This document shows, in pieces, positions 7,215 to 15,550 of a DNA stretch of 64,000 nucleotides (position 1 is the stretch's first letter; every line of letters starts with the position of its first letter). The DNA comes from Acidobacteriaceae bacterium (GTDB lineage: Bacteria > Acidobacteriota > Terriglobia > Terriglobales > Acidobacteriaceae): the NCBI GenBank assembly GCA_025462735.1, contig JAOAPC010000014.1, positions 1 to 64,000 on the forward strand. The letters are read 5' to 3'. The position numbers and the translations under genes are program-made. The notes beneath the pieces are model-generated. The model had not been told where the DNA came from, did not search any database, and saw only the letters and a program-made list of their open reading frames with translations.

Positions 7215-8618
7215 ATGCCATCACGTCCGCCAGGTCCGAAGCCGCGTTTTCTCATCGGCAACATGCCTTTGGCAAGCTCCGATCCGCTTTTGGTCTTTAC
7301 GGCATGGGCACGGGAATTCGGCGACATCTTCTATTACCGCGCCGCATGGCTGCACGTTTATTTTTTAAATCATCCCGATCTCATCGAAGAAGTTCTGGTT
7401 CGCAACTACAAGAATGTCCTGAAAGACCGCGTGGTCCGCAACAGCCGCTGGTTCTTTGGCCAAGGGCTGCTCACCAATGAAGGCGATTCCTGGCTCCGGC
7501 AACGCCGACTCTCGCAACCAGCATTTCATCGTGAACGTGTTGCCTCCTACGCAAAGATTATGACCGACTACGCCGGGCAAGTGCTCGCGACTTGGCAGGA
7601 CGGAGAAATCCGCGACATCCATCAGGAAATGATGCGCCTCACGCTGCGAATCGTCGTCCGCACGTTGTTCAACGTCGAGTCTGAGGAGACGGAGCAAATA
7701 TCTTCAGCGATGAACATTGTGATGGGAAACACAACCGGCATACGCATGCTGCTGCCCCCGATTGCCCGTTACCTGCCAACGCCGAAGATGATAGGGTTCC
7801 GGCGCGCCGTCGCCCGTCTGGATGAGACGGTTTACAGCATAGTGTCCAAACGTCGAGCGCACGAACGAGTTCATACAGAGGATTCCGGCGATCTGCTTTC
7901 AATGCTCATGCAGGCGAAGGACGAAGACGGCAGCCGCATGTCGGACAAGCAACTCCGCGACGAAGTGCTCACATTTCTGCTCGCCGGACATGAGACGACG
8001 GCCCTGGCGCTGTCGTGGACTTGGCATCTATTGGGCCAGCATTCTGAAGTCGAGCGCAAGCTTCATCAGGAACTGGACCGCGTGCTCGACGGTCGCGTTC
8101 CGATTTTTTCTGATTTGCCAGCGTTGACGTACACGGAACGCGTGATTAAAGAATCGATGCGGCTATATCCGCCGGCCTGGAGCCTGGCGCGAACCGTGGT
8201 TTCGGATTTTGAACTGCGTGGCTACCGCATTCCGTCCGGTGCGAACGTAGTGATGAGCCAGTGGATCATGCATCGCAACCCGACGTATTTTCCGGATCCG
8301 GATAAATTCGATCCTGACCGCTGGTTGCCGGAAAGATCGCAGAAGCTTCCGCGTTTCGCATACTTCCCCTTTGGCGGTGGCGCTAGACAGTGCATTGGGA
8401 CAGCCTTCGCCATGATGGAAGCCACGATTTTGCTGGCGACCATTGCGCAGCGGTTCCGCTTCAACACGGTGCCCGAGCATCCAGTTGTTCCAATACCCAG
8501 CTTTACCCTGCGACCAAAGTACGGAATTAAGATGACCATCCAAACGCGGCAGAGAAGCGCAGCACACGCTCCCATCAACGACTTGGAGATGATGCGCGCC
8601 GCAGACCATTCAGTGTAG
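7215..8618 (+). CDS. Cytochrome P450
   Basis: The 467-aa protein has the P450 landmarks in order: the I-helix oxygen-binding motif AGHETTALALSW, the K-helix ExxR (ESMRLYPP), the PERF-like FDPDRWLPER, and the heme loop FPFGGGARQCIGTAFA with proximal Cys393. No membrane anchor is seen, so it is likely soluble. The substrate cannot be read from sequence; the similarity pattern is that of bacterial fatty-acid or terpenoid hydroxylases. No redox partner gene is adjacent. The next gene downstream is separated by a riboswitch leader. Confidence 0.95.
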   Translation: MPSRPPGPKPRFLIGNMPLASSDPLLVFTAWAREFGDIFYYRAAWLHVYFLNHPDLIEEVLVRNYKNVLKDRVVRNSRWFFGQGLLTNEGDSWLRQRRLSQPAFHRERVASYAKIMTDYAGQVLATWQDGEIRDIHQEMMRLTLRIVVRTLFNVESEETEQISSAMNIVMGNTTGIRMLLPPIARYLPTPKMIGFRRAVARLDETVYSIVSKRRAHERVHTEDSGDLLSMLMQAKDEDGSRMSDKQLRDEVLTFLLAGHETTALALSWTWHLLGQHSEVERKLHQELDRVLDGRVPIFSDLPALTYTERVIKESMRLYPPAWSLARTVVSDFELRGYRIPSGANVVMSQWIMHRNPTYFPDPDKFDPDRWLPERSQKLPRFAYFPFGGGARQCIGTAFAMMEATILLATIAQRFRFNTVPEHPVVPIPSFTLRPKYGIKMTIQTRQRSAAHAPINDLEMMRAADHSV

Positions 8619-8705
8619 GCACTGGCTAATAGCTATAAAAGCTGTAGCGTAAGGGACAAAGAGATCTTGACGAACCCATACCCTGTTCGTATCATCTATT
8701 TACCA

Positions 8706-8725
8706 GTCAGCTCTTCGGAGCTGAC
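8706..8725 (+). other. Perfect stem-loop with TTCG tetraloop
   Basis: GTCAGCTC-TTCG-GAGCTGAC is a perfect 8-bp stem with the stable UUCG loop, five bases before the riboswitch P1 stem. It lacks a following U-tract. It may protect the 3' end of the P450 mRNA or insulate the riboswitch. Confidence 0.7.
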
Positions 8726-8730
8726 CTTGG

Positions 8731-8848
8731 ATTTCATGCAGAGTGGCTGAGGGACGAGCCCTGAGACGCCACGGCAACCGGACCGGGATCATATATCGCG
8801 GCCGCCAGGTGCCAACTCTCGACCCGGAAAGAACGGGAGACATGAGAT
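8731..8848 (+). promoter_or_regulatory. SAM-I (S-box) riboswitch aptamer
   Basis: The leader contains the S-box signature parts in order: GAGGGACGAGCCC, then the CGGCAACC segment, then AGGTGCCAACTC. The ends ATTTCATG (8731-8738) and CATGAGAT (8841-8848) pair as an 8-bp P1 stem with one wobble. S-box aptamers bind S-adenosylmethionine and usually shut off sulfur and methionine genes. A terminator follows at 8880, and the regulated gene is the threonine-synthase-like gene at 9046. Confidence 0.88.
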
Positions 8849-8879
8849 TCGGGATGCGAATTTATCAGCCATTCCTGAA

Positions 8880-8920
8880 CCTCTTTTCCTATTCCCGGGG
8901 AAAGAGGATTTTGGTTTTTT
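8880..8920 (+). terminator. Intrinsic terminator, expression platform of the SAM riboswitch
   Basis: CCTCTTTTCC pairs with GGGAAAGAGG to give about ten base pairs, followed by ATTTTGGTTTTTT. It lies 31 bases after P1 and about 125 bases before the coding region. This is the expected off-state hairpin of a transcription-terminating S-box switch. Confidence 0.82.
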
Positions 8921-8931
8921 AGGGCAGATTT

Positions 8932-9031
8932 ACTCTGCGCTCTCTGCGAATCCTTGGCGTACTCGGCGGTTAAATGGTTTTGAGATAACCGCATGGGTCG
9001 CAGAGAATTCGCAAAGAACGCAGAGAATTCC
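8932..9031. repeat. Composite inverted repeat in the 5' UTR after the terminator
   Basis: The left arm (CTCTGCG words ending GCGGTTA, to 8972) and right arm (TAACCGC at 8987-8993 followed by CGCAGAGAATTCGC words) are imperfect inverted copies. Similar CTCTGCGGTTAAA words recur at 10366-10428. The element occupies most of the space between the terminator and the start codon. Confidence 0.6.
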
Positions 9032-9045
9032 CGCAGCCGCTCAGA

Positions 9046-10314
9046 TTGAGCGAGCAAATGCGATACGAACTGCGCTGTCGGGAGTGCCACAAGAACTGGG
9101 GCAACGTTCCCAAGTCGATATGCGAGGACTGTTTCTCGCCGCTTGAAGTTTTCTACGACTACGATTCCATCCGCAACAGCGGAGACTTCACCCGCGAAAA
9201 AATTGCCCAGGGCCCTCCGAACATTTGGCGCTATTCGGCGCTGCTGCCACTTCCAGGAAACTTTGAGCCTACGCTGCCCGTCGGGTTCACACCTCTCATC
9301 AAGGCTTCCGGCTTGGCTCGCGAACTCGGCACGAAAAATCTCTACATCAAGAACGACGCTGTTTGCCTACCGACTCTCAGCTTCAAGGACCGCGTAGTGG
9401 CGGTCGCGCTCGCTAATGCCCGCAGCTTTGGATTCGACACGGTTTCTTGCTCCTCCACTGGCAATCTTGCTAACGCTACCGCCGCGCAGGCTGCGCGCAA
9501 TGGATTCAAGTGCTGGATCTTCATCCCTGCCGACCTCGAGGCGGCGAAGATTATCGGCACCCAGGTTTTCGGCGCGAAGCTGGTGCGCATCTCCGGCAGC
9601 TACGATCAGGTGAATCGGCTATGCTCGCAAATTGCCGACGAGCACAATTGGGGATTCGTTAATGTCAACCTGCGCCCCTACTACGCCGAGGGATCGAAGA
9701 CGGTCGGCTACGAAATTGCCGAACAACTCGGCTGGCGTTTGCCCGATAACGTGGTCTGTCCGATGGCCGGCGGCTCACTCATCGTAAAAATCAAGAAAGC
9801 CTTCGAAGAACTCATTCAACTCGGTCTGGTCGAGCCTAAGCCGGTAAAATTCTTCGGCGCCCAGGCGACTGGATGCTCGCCGATTTCAACCGCAGTAAAG
9901 CTCGGGAACATGGACATCGAGCCGCAAAAGCCTTCGACTATTGCGCGGTCCTTGGCCATTGGGAATCCTGCGGATGGGCACTATGCCATCAAGACGATCA
10001 CGCAGAGCGGCGGCTGGTCCGAAGACGTTTCCGATCCTGAGATCGTGAAGTCGATCCAGCTTCTTGCGGAAACCGAAGGCATTTTTACCGAGACTGCTGG
10101 CGGAGTGACTCTCGGCTGCGCGCGAAAGCTTTACAAAAGCGACCGTATTCTCCCGAACGAAACTACGGTGCTCTGCATTACCGGCAATGGCCTGAAGACG
10201 ACTGACGTTTTAGCCGGCGAATACGAAACTGAAGAGCCAATTGCGCCGAAATTGGCCGAGTTCGAAAAGTATCTGGGGCAGACGCTGGATGTACAAGAAC
10301 CTGTCGTGGCGTGA
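9046..10314 (+). CDS. thrC: Threonine synthase-like PLP enzyme under SAM riboswitch control
   Basis: The 422-aa protein starts at TTG 9046 or, four codons on, ATG 9058. An N-terminal zinc ribbon has paired cysteines (CREC, CEDC). The PLP-lysine motif LSFKDRVV replaces the common SFKDRG, and CSSTGNLANATAAQAA binds the phosphate, as in fold-type II threonine synthases. Threonine synthase converts O-phosphohomoserine to threonine. Control by SAM and a sulfur-carrier gene 127 bases downstream raise the alternative that it works in homocysteine or cysteine synthesis. Family assignment is strong; exact reaction is uncertain. Confidence 0.88.
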   Translation: MSEQMRYELRCRECHKNWGNVPKSICEDCFSPLEVFYDYDSIRNSGDFTREKIAQGPPNIWRYSALLPLPGNFEPTLPVGFTPLIKASGLARELGTKNLYIKNDAVCLPTLSFKDRVVAVALANARSFGFDTVSCSSTGNLANATAAQAARNGFKCWIFIPADLEAAKIIGTQVFGAKLVRISGSYDQVNRLCSQIADEHNWGFVNVNLRPYYAEGSKTVGYEIAEQLGWRLPDNVVCPMAGGSLIVKIKKAFEELIQLGLVEPKPVKFFGAQATGCSPISTAVKLGNMDIEPQKPSTIARSLAIGNPADGHYAIKTITQSGGWSEDVSDPEIVKSIQLLAETEGIFTETAGGVTLGCARKLYKSDRILPNETTVLCITGNGLKTTDVLAGEYETEEPIAPKLAEFEKYLGQTLDVQEPVVA

Positions 10315-10441
10315 AAAAGCATTGCGGAGATCGGGAGCGGGCAGAGATTGTTCCGGCTTGACCTTGTTCTGCTTTGACCTTCTCTGTTTTGATTTTCTCG
10401 GCGAACTCTGCGGTTAAAAGCTTTTGACTTTCGGAAGCACA

Positions 10442-10717
10442 ATGAACATCACCGTCCAAATTCCTAGCGCTCTCCGCCGCCACACCGGAGGCACAGCCAA
10501 GGTGAGCTGCGCTGCGGCGAACTTGAACGACCTGTTCTCCACCCTTGACGAGAAATTCCCAGACCTGAAACCCCACCTGCGCGACGAGTCAGGCCAGATC
10601 CGTCGCTTTCTCAATGTCTACGTGAACGAAGAAGACATTCGCTTCCTCGGCGGTCCAAGCTACACGTTTCAGGACGGAGACGAAGTGCTGCTCGTGCCTT
10701 CAATCGCAGGCGGCTAG
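10442..10717 (+). CDS. MoaD/ThiS-family ubiquitin-like sulfur carrier protein
   Basis: The 91-aa protein starts MNITVQIPSALRRHTGG and ends VLLVPSIAGG. The C-terminal Gly-Gly is the site where such carriers are adenylated and turned into a thiocarboxylate. The length and the GD-x-V near the end fit the MoaD/ThiS/CysO family. An upstream in-frame start at 10424 would add six residues and is less likely. Its partner could be the PLP enzyme upstream (as CysO with CysM in Mycobacterium tuberculosis) or molybdopterin synthase encoded elsewhere. Confidence 0.88.
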   Translation: MNITVQIPSALRRHTGGTAKVSCAAANLNDLFSTLDEKFPDLKPHLRDESGQIRRFLNVYVNEEDIRFLGGPSYTFQDGDEVLLVPSIAGG

Positions 10718-10731
10718 TTCCAACCGCAGAA

Positions 10732-10771
10732 AAGCAGATTCCTCACCGCTAAAGCGGTTCGGAATGACAAG
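10732..10771. repeat. Dispersed hairpin repeat, copy 2 (inverted relative to 210-249)
   Basis: Exact 40-base reverse complement of 210-249, with internal hairpin AGCGGT/ACCGCT arms. It lies between the sulfur-carrier gene and potD and may act as a 3' mRNA hairpin; no U-tract follows. Confidence 0.85.
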
Positions 10772-10824
10772 GCAAGGGGAGCTTAACCAGCAACCTTGCT
10801 ATAATCCCGCAAGCTTCAGCCCAC

Positions 10825-11880
10825 ATGAAGACTCGTCTCGCAGTCGCGATTGTTTTCGCCGCGCTCACCCTCTCCTGCGGCAAGAAAACTCCGACCCTGA
10901 ATCTCCTGGTCTGGGAAGGCTACGCCGATCCGTCATTCGTCAAAACGTTCGAAGACCAGAACAGTTGCAAAGTCTCGGCGTCATACATGGGATCAAGCGA
11001 CGAACTGGTGGCTAAACTTCGCGGCGGCAGCGCCGGGAATTACGACGTGATTTCTCCGTCCAGTGACGTGGCCACCATGATCTCTGAGGCCGAATTGGCG
11101 GCGCCGCTGGATATCTCAAAGCTGCCGAGTTACGACCAACTTTCGCCAAAGCTGCGATCCATGCCGCTGGTCCGAGTGAATGGCAAGGTTTATGGCGTTC
11201 CATTCATGTGGGGACCGAATCCACTGATTTATGACACGACAGCGTTTCCGAAAGCGCCCGACAGTTGGGCAGCGCTGTGGGACCCGAAGTTGAAAGACAG
11301 AATTTCCGTCTGGGACGACCTCTCGACCGTTTACATGGCCGCGCAAGTCCTCGGATACGACAAGCCGGATCCCAGCCATCTTTATAACTTGAGCGATCAG
11401 GAACTCGAAGCAGTCAAAAACAAGTTGCTCGCGCTCAAGCCGAATATTCGAAAAATATGGTCAACCGGCGGTGAGTTGACGAATTTGTTCGAGAATCACG
11501 AAGTCGTTGCTGCCATGGGCTGGCCGCTCATGACCAATCAACTCCGCGCTTCAAAATTTCCGGTCGGCGAAACCATTCCCAAAGAGAACACCACCGGCTG
11601 GATCGATCACTTAATGATCACCGCGGGCAGCGACAACAAAAATCTGGCATACAAATTTCTCGAATTCATGATCGAGGCACAAACACAGAAGAAAGTCACC
11701 GACGTCACCGGTTACGCGCCCGCCAACCCACAGGCTTCGCAGTTCATGAGCGCCGCACAACAGAAGAGCTTGCACCTCGACAACGTTGACGAATATCAGA
11801 AGCGAATTTATTTCTGGCAAAATGTGCCCCGCCGCGCCAAGTACAACGAAATCTGGAATGAAGTAAAGGCGGCGCAATAA
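10825..11880 (+). CDS. potD: Spermidine/putrescine ABC transporter substrate-binding lipoprotein
   Basis: The 351-aa protein has a short signal sequence ending LTLSC (Cys18), suggesting a lipoprotein, although Leu at -2 makes the lipobox imperfect. The mature N-terminus NLLVWEGYADPSFVKTFE, the segment YDVISPSSDV and the later GWPLMTNQLR are typical of the PotD/PotF class of periplasmic polyamine-binding proteins. It is the first gene of a potD-potA-potB-potC unit, with 134 bases and a hairpin before potA. The exact ligand (spermidine, putrescine or other) cannot be read from sequence. Confidence 0.93.
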   Translation: MKTRLAVAIVFAALTLSCGKKTPTLNLLVWEGYADPSFVKTFEDQNSCKVSASYMGSSDELVAKLRGGSAGNYDVISPSSDVATMISEAELAAPLDISKLPSYDQLSPKLRSMPLVRVNGKVYGVPFMWGPNPLIYDTTAFPKAPDSWAALWDPKLKDRISVWDDLSTVYMAAQVLGYDKPDPSHLYNLSDQELEAVKNKLLALKPNIRKIWSTGGELTNLFENHEVVAAMGWPLMTNQLRASKFPVGETIPKENTTGWIDHLMITAGSDNKNLAYKFLEFMIEAQTQKKVTDVTGYAPANPQASQFMSAAQQKSLHLDNVDEYQKRIYFWQNVPRRAKYNEIWNEVKAAQ

Positions 11881-11894
11881 CAATGTCCGTGTGG

Positions 11895-11914
11895 CGCGGA
11901 CACTCTTGTCCGCG
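11895..11914. repeat. GC hairpin between potD and potA
   Basis: CGCGGACA-CTCT-TGTCCGCG, a perfect 8-bp stem, is of the same family as 256-275 and 19450-19469. Confidence 0.75.
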
Positions 11915-12014
11915 GCTTTTGCTGTTCAACGAGTGTGCCGCGGGCAGCCCGGCGCCCTGGGTTTGTTACTCGCCACGGTGTTTAATCTGAGGAACTCGCA
12001 GTAAACTGCACCCC

Positions 12015-13118
12015 ATGGATAGCTTTCCGCAGCCATCTTCTGAAGTTTTGGAGGCATGGGCGCCCTCGCCCCTGCAAAATCCAGGTTCATTTTTGTTGAG
12101 CGTGCGAAATGTCGCCAAGAGCTTCGGCACGCATACCGTACTGCGCGACATATCGCTCGAAGTCGCCGCTGGCGAGTTTCTTACTATCCTGGGCGAGAGC
12201 GGATCGGGCAAAACTACCTTGCTGCGAATCATTGCAGGATTCGAGCATCCGACGTCCGGCGAAGTGTGGATGTCCGGCGAGAGACTCGATTTGATTCCTC
12301 CCTACAAGCGCCGCGTCAACACTGTTTTCCAAAGCTACGCCCTATTCCCTCATCTCACGGTCGAAGAAAATGTCGCCTATGGGCCGCGAGTGACAGGAAC
12401 TCCATCGACTGAAATTCGAACGCGGGTAGATGAAGCGCTCGCCAAAGTCCGAATGCAGGCGTTCGCAAAATACAAGCCCTCGAAAATCAGCGGCGGACAG
12501 CAACAGCGCGTTGCCCTAGCGCGTGCTCTCGTGAATCGTCCGCAACTGCTGCTGCTTGATGAGCCGCTTTCAGCGCTGGACGCCAATCTTCGCCGCCAGA
12601 TGCAGATGGAATTGAAGGCCCTGCAACGCGAGGTCGGCATCACTTTCATTTTTGTCACGCATGACCAGGAGGAAGCCATGGTCATGTCCGACCGCATCGC
12701 TCTCCTCCGCGCAGGAGAATTAGAACAAGTTGCTCCGCCCGATGAGATATACGGCCGCCCCGAAACATCGTATGCGGCACAGTTCATCGGACGTACGAAT
12801 CTACTGCGGGCTGAAGTACGCAGCGGAGTTGCATATGTCGGTTCGATATCCTGGCCTACAACCGCTCCGAGCCGGAGTGCACTCTTTTCGCTTCGTCCGG
12901 AATGCATTCGGCTCTCACACTCCGGCCAGGAAATAGTGAGATTTCGAGCAAGCGTGCTCGACCACTCGTTTCACGGCGCAAGCGAACTGGTGCGCGTGCA
13001 AACTTCCGACGGGCAAATCTTCACCGTGCGCTCCTCCCAGCGTGGAATGCTCCGCGGAGAAGTTGAGCTGGAATTTTCGCCGCAGGACGCCGTTCCCGTT
13101 CGGGAGTCCGGAACATAG
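12015..13118 (+). CDS. potA: Spermidine/putrescine ABC transporter ATP-binding protein
   Basis: The 367-aa ATPase has Walker A GESGSGKTT (residues 60-68), signature ISGGQQQRVALARAL, Walker B LLLLDEPLSALD, and a C-terminal TOBE-like domain, as in PotA. It powers polyamine uptake with PotB and PotC. The first 27 or so residues before LLSVRNVAKSFG are not part of the fold and include a copy of the dispersed GC hairpin (12055-12074), so translation may really start later, for example at the TTG codons near 12093. It is followed by potB with a 2-base gap. Confidence 0.93.
   Translation: MDSFPQPSSEVLEAWAPSPLQNPGSFLLSVRNVAKSFGTHTVLRDISLEVAAGEFLTILGESGSGKTTLLRIIAGFEHPTSGEVWMSGERLDLIPPYKRRVNTVFQSYALFPHLTVEENVAYGPRVTGTPSTEIRTRVDEALAKVRMQAFAKYKPSKISGGQQQRVALARALVNRPQLLLLDEPLSALDANLRRQMQMELKALQREVGITFIFVTHDQEEAMVMSDRIALLRAGELEQVAPPDEIYGRPETSYAAQFIGRTNLLRAEVRSGVAYVGSISWPTTAPSRSALFSLRPECIRLSHSGQEIVRFRASVLDHSFHGASELVRVQTSDGQIFTVRSSQRGMLRGEVELEFSPQDAVPVRESGT
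12055..12074. repeat. GC hairpin within the annotated start of potA
   Basis: The core GGGCG-CCCT-CGCCC matches the intergenic hairpins of this genome (same CCCT loop), with one mismatch then two more pairs outside. It is read in frame as part of AWAPSPLQ. Confidence 0.65.
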
Positions 13119-13120
13119 AA

Positions 13121-13969
13121 ATGTTCTCCCGCGCTTACAAACTCACGGTTACGCTATCACCGACGCTGTGGGTTGCGATATTTCTCCTGGTGCCGTACGC
13201 ACTCATGTTTGCCTATAGCTTCTGGTCAGTATCGCCCACGCAAGCTATTGTTCATTCATGGAGCATCGCCAATTACCGCGAGCTGTTTTCTCATGCGGTG
13301 TACCGGCAGACCTTGTTACGCTCTGCCTGGATCGCCGCGCGGGTGATGATTTTCTCCCTGCTGCTGGGATATCCGGTGGCGTATCTGCTCAGCTTTCACG
13401 CGGGCGCGAAGAAAAACTTGCTATACCAACTTGTAATCATCCCGCTGTGGGTCAGCTATTTAGTGCGTGCATACGCCTGGAAGACTATTCTCGGCACCGA
13501 CGGCGTGCTCAACACCTCGATGCAGTATTTGCACCTGACCAGCCACCCGTTGCAATTCCTTTTGTATAGCCCGTTCGCTGTCGTGTTCACTCTGACGCAC
13601 ATCTACACGCCCTTCACGTTTCTTCCGATCTATGCCGCCATGGAGCACATTCCGCGCAACTTGGTTGAGGCCTCGCACGACCTCGGCGCGTCGCGGATGC
13701 AAACCTTCTGGCGCGTGATTCTTCCGCTCTCGATTCCAGGCGTGCTCGCCGGCACAACCTTCGCATTCGTACTCAGCTTCGGGGATTTCCTCGCGCCGCT
13801 GCTCCTCGGCGGACCGAGCGGGATCATGATTTCGAACGTTGTTGTAAGCCTATTCGGCGCCGCCTACAACTGGCCGCTCGGCGCGGCGATTTCGTTTTGC
13901 ATGCTCGCGCTAGTGATCGCGCTGCTATGGCTTTCGGAACGGCTGGAAAGGCGGTGGGCACTGTCATGA
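13121..13969 (+). CDS. potB: Spermidine/putrescine ABC transporter permease
   Basis: The 282-aa inner-membrane protein has six predicted helices. It carries the ATPase-contact EAA motif, EASHDLGASRMQTFWRVILPLSIPG, near residues 185-210 (quoted in part: EASHDLGASRMQTFWR). The N-terminal helix starts at LTVTLSPTLWVAIFLLVPY. It sits between potA (2-base gap) and potC (ATGA overlap), so the three are translated together. Confidence 0.94.
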   Translation: MFSRAYKLTVTLSPTLWVAIFLLVPYALMFAYSFWSVSPTQAIVHSWSIANYRELFSHAVYRQTLLRSAWIAARVMIFSLLLGYPVAYLLSFHAGAKKNLLYQLVIIPLWVSYLVRAYAWKTILGTDGVLNTSMQYLHLTSHPLQFLLYSPFAVVFTLTHIYTPFTFLPIYAAMEHIPRNLVEASHDLGASRMQTFWRVILPLSIPGVLAGTTFAFVLSFGDFLAPLLLGGPSGIMISNVVVSLFGAAYNWPLGAAISFCMLALVIALLWLSERLERRWALS

Positions 13970-14820
13970 CTCGCCGCAAACATTTCGATTTTCGCCCGGA
14001 AGCCAGGCCCCCGAGTTGGCTGGCGCTTTATGCTTCCGCTATATTCGCGTTTCTTTATCTTCCGATTGTTGTGCTCGTAGTCTATTCATTTAACGGACAA
14101 GGAGTGGGCGGATTCCCTCCGCGCGATTTCACGCTGAACTGGTATCGCTTGCTTTTTCAGGACGACGCCATCTGGTCGTCGGTATTAAACAGCGTCGTCG
14201 TCGCGTTCGCTTCTGTGCTCATTGCTCTGGCTCTTGGGATCCCAGCCGGACTTGCCCTCGACCGCGCTACCTTCCCGGGAAAAGGAATTTTTCGGCGCCT
14301 TGTGCTCCTGCCGCTCGTGCTTCCCGGAATCATTACCGGGCTTTCGCTGACCATGCTCTTTCGGGTAACGGATGTGAAGCTGAGCCTGATGACCGTGATC
14401 CTTGGGCACGGAACCGCTCTGATTTCTGTCGCCACAACCGAAGTGTTTGCTGGATTGCAGAAATTCGATCGTGCACAGGAAGAAGCATCGCTCGATCTTG
14501 GCGCAACATACTGGCAAACCTTCTGGCGCGTGACCGTCCCCAACCTGAAGCTCTCGATCATCGGAGCCGCGCTGCTGATATTTACCCTTTCGATGGACGA
14601 AATCGCCGTGAGCTTTTTCCTGATCGGCCGCGACAATACTTTACCGTTGGAAATTTGGGGACGGCTGCGGCGCGGCATAACACCGGAAATCAATGCGGTG
14701 TCGACTATTATTTTTATCTTCTCGCTATGTGCGATTTTCTTGTGGTATCGCCTAAGTAATCGCGCCCAAAGCGCACCGGGGATAGCGGGAGCCTTGCCGC
14801 AAATCCAAACGGAAGCCTAG
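13966..14820 (+). CDS. potC: Spermidine/putrescine ABC transporter permease
   Basis: The 284-aa protein starts at ATG 13966, overlapping the potB stop (ATGA). A longer frame from 13897 would run 73 bases into potB and is rejected. Six hydrophobic helices and the EAA motif EASLDLGATYWQTFWRV around residues 175-195 identify the second PotBC permease. The start MTRRKHFDFRPEARPP gives a short cytoplasmic N-terminus. It is the last gene of the polyamine operon. Confidence 0.94.
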   Translation: MTRRKHFDFRPEARPPSWLALYASAIFAFLYLPIVVLVVYSFNGQGVGGFPPRDFTLNWYRLLFQDDAIWSSVLNSVVVAFASVLIALALGIPAGLALDRATFPGKGIFRRLVLLPLVLPGIITGLSLTMLFRVTDVKLSLMTVILGHGTALISVATTEVFAGLQKFDRAQEEASLDLGATYWQTFWRVTVPNLKLSIIGAALLIFTLSMDEIAVSFFLIGRDNTLPLEIWGRLRRGITPEINAVSTIIFIFSLCAIFLWYRLSNRAQSAPGIAGALPQIQTEA

Positions 14821-14863
14821 TTTTGTTGCAGCTTGCACTACCCGTCACATTGCGTTTAGCATA

Positions 14864-14881
14864 TAACTAACTGGTTAGTTA
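14864..14881. promoter_or_regulatory. Palindromic operator just before the TetR gene
   Basis: TAACTAAC-TG-GTTAGTTA is a perfect 8+2+8 inverted repeat ending three bases before the ATG at 14885. TetR-family regulators commonly bind palindromes of this size in their own promoter. It is almost certainly the autoregulatory site of the downstream efflux operon. Confidence 0.75.
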
Positions 14882-14884
14882 AAT

Positions 14885-15550
14885 ATGAATGCGGCCCGCA
14901 CAATTCGTCTCGGCACTCGTGGGAAACCCGAGGAAAGCCGTGCAGCTATCCTGAAAGCGGCAGTCAGCGAATTCGCTCGCGAAGGCGTTGCCGGCGCGCG
15001 CACTGACGCGATTGCCCGCTCCGCCGGCGTAAATAAGGCGCTGCTTTATTACTATTTCAAGGACAAGGAAGCCCTTTACGAAGCTGTATTGGATGAGGTT
15101 TTTAGCGGAGTTCGCTCCGCTATCCACCAGGCGTTGTCGCAGCAGCTTCCGCCGCGCGAGCGGCTCACGGCCTACGTGCGCGCCCATTTCAATTACATCG
15201 CATCGAATCCCCTCTATCCGCGAATTGTGCATGCGGAATTTCTGCGCGCGGGTCGCGATCCCTCCAGGCTTCAGGGAGTAGCCAAGCAATATTTTCGCCC
15301 AATCTTTTCCGAGCTCTCGTCTTTACTGAAAGAAGGCGCCGCCAGCGGTGATTTTCGTCGCGTCGATCCCATCCACTTCATTCCTTCGATGATCGCAGTG
15401 ATCACGTTTTACTTCATTACGGCGCCGATTATGAAAGTCATGACTGGTTTTAATCCCATGTCGCCGGAGTTCGTGGCCGAACGTCGTGCCGCGGTAATCG
15501 ACTTCATTTCCGCCGCGCTATTTACGCGCACGAAAGGAGAGCGCAAATGA
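14885..15550 (+). CDS. TetR/AcrR family transcriptional regulator
   Basis: The 221-aa protein has an N-terminal helix-turn-helix domain (AAILKAAVSEFAREG, then ARTDAIARSAGVNKALLYYYF) typical of TetR/AcrR repressors. The C-terminal half is a ligand-binding/dimer domain of the CecR (YbiH)-like type. It overlaps the HlyD gene by four bases (ATGA) and is first in an operon of adaptor, ATPase and permease. The layout is like cecR-ybhGFSR of E. coli, but with a single permease. It probably represses this operon through the palindrome at 14864-14881. Confidence 0.93.
   Translation: MNAARTIRLGTRGKPEESRAAILKAAVSEFAREGVAGARTDAIARSAGVNKALLYYYFKDKEALYEAVLDEVFSGVRSAIHQALSQQLPPRERLTAYVRAHFNYIASNPLYPRIVHAEFLRAGRDPSRLQGVAKQYFRPIFSELSSLLKEGAASGDFRRVDPIHFIPSMIAVITFYFITAPIMKVMTGFNPMSPEFVAERRAAVIDFISAALFTRTKGERK

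Noticed and set aside
13897-13965. N-terminal extension of potC
   Set aside because: It lies inside potB; ATG 13966 in an ATGA overlap is the natural start.
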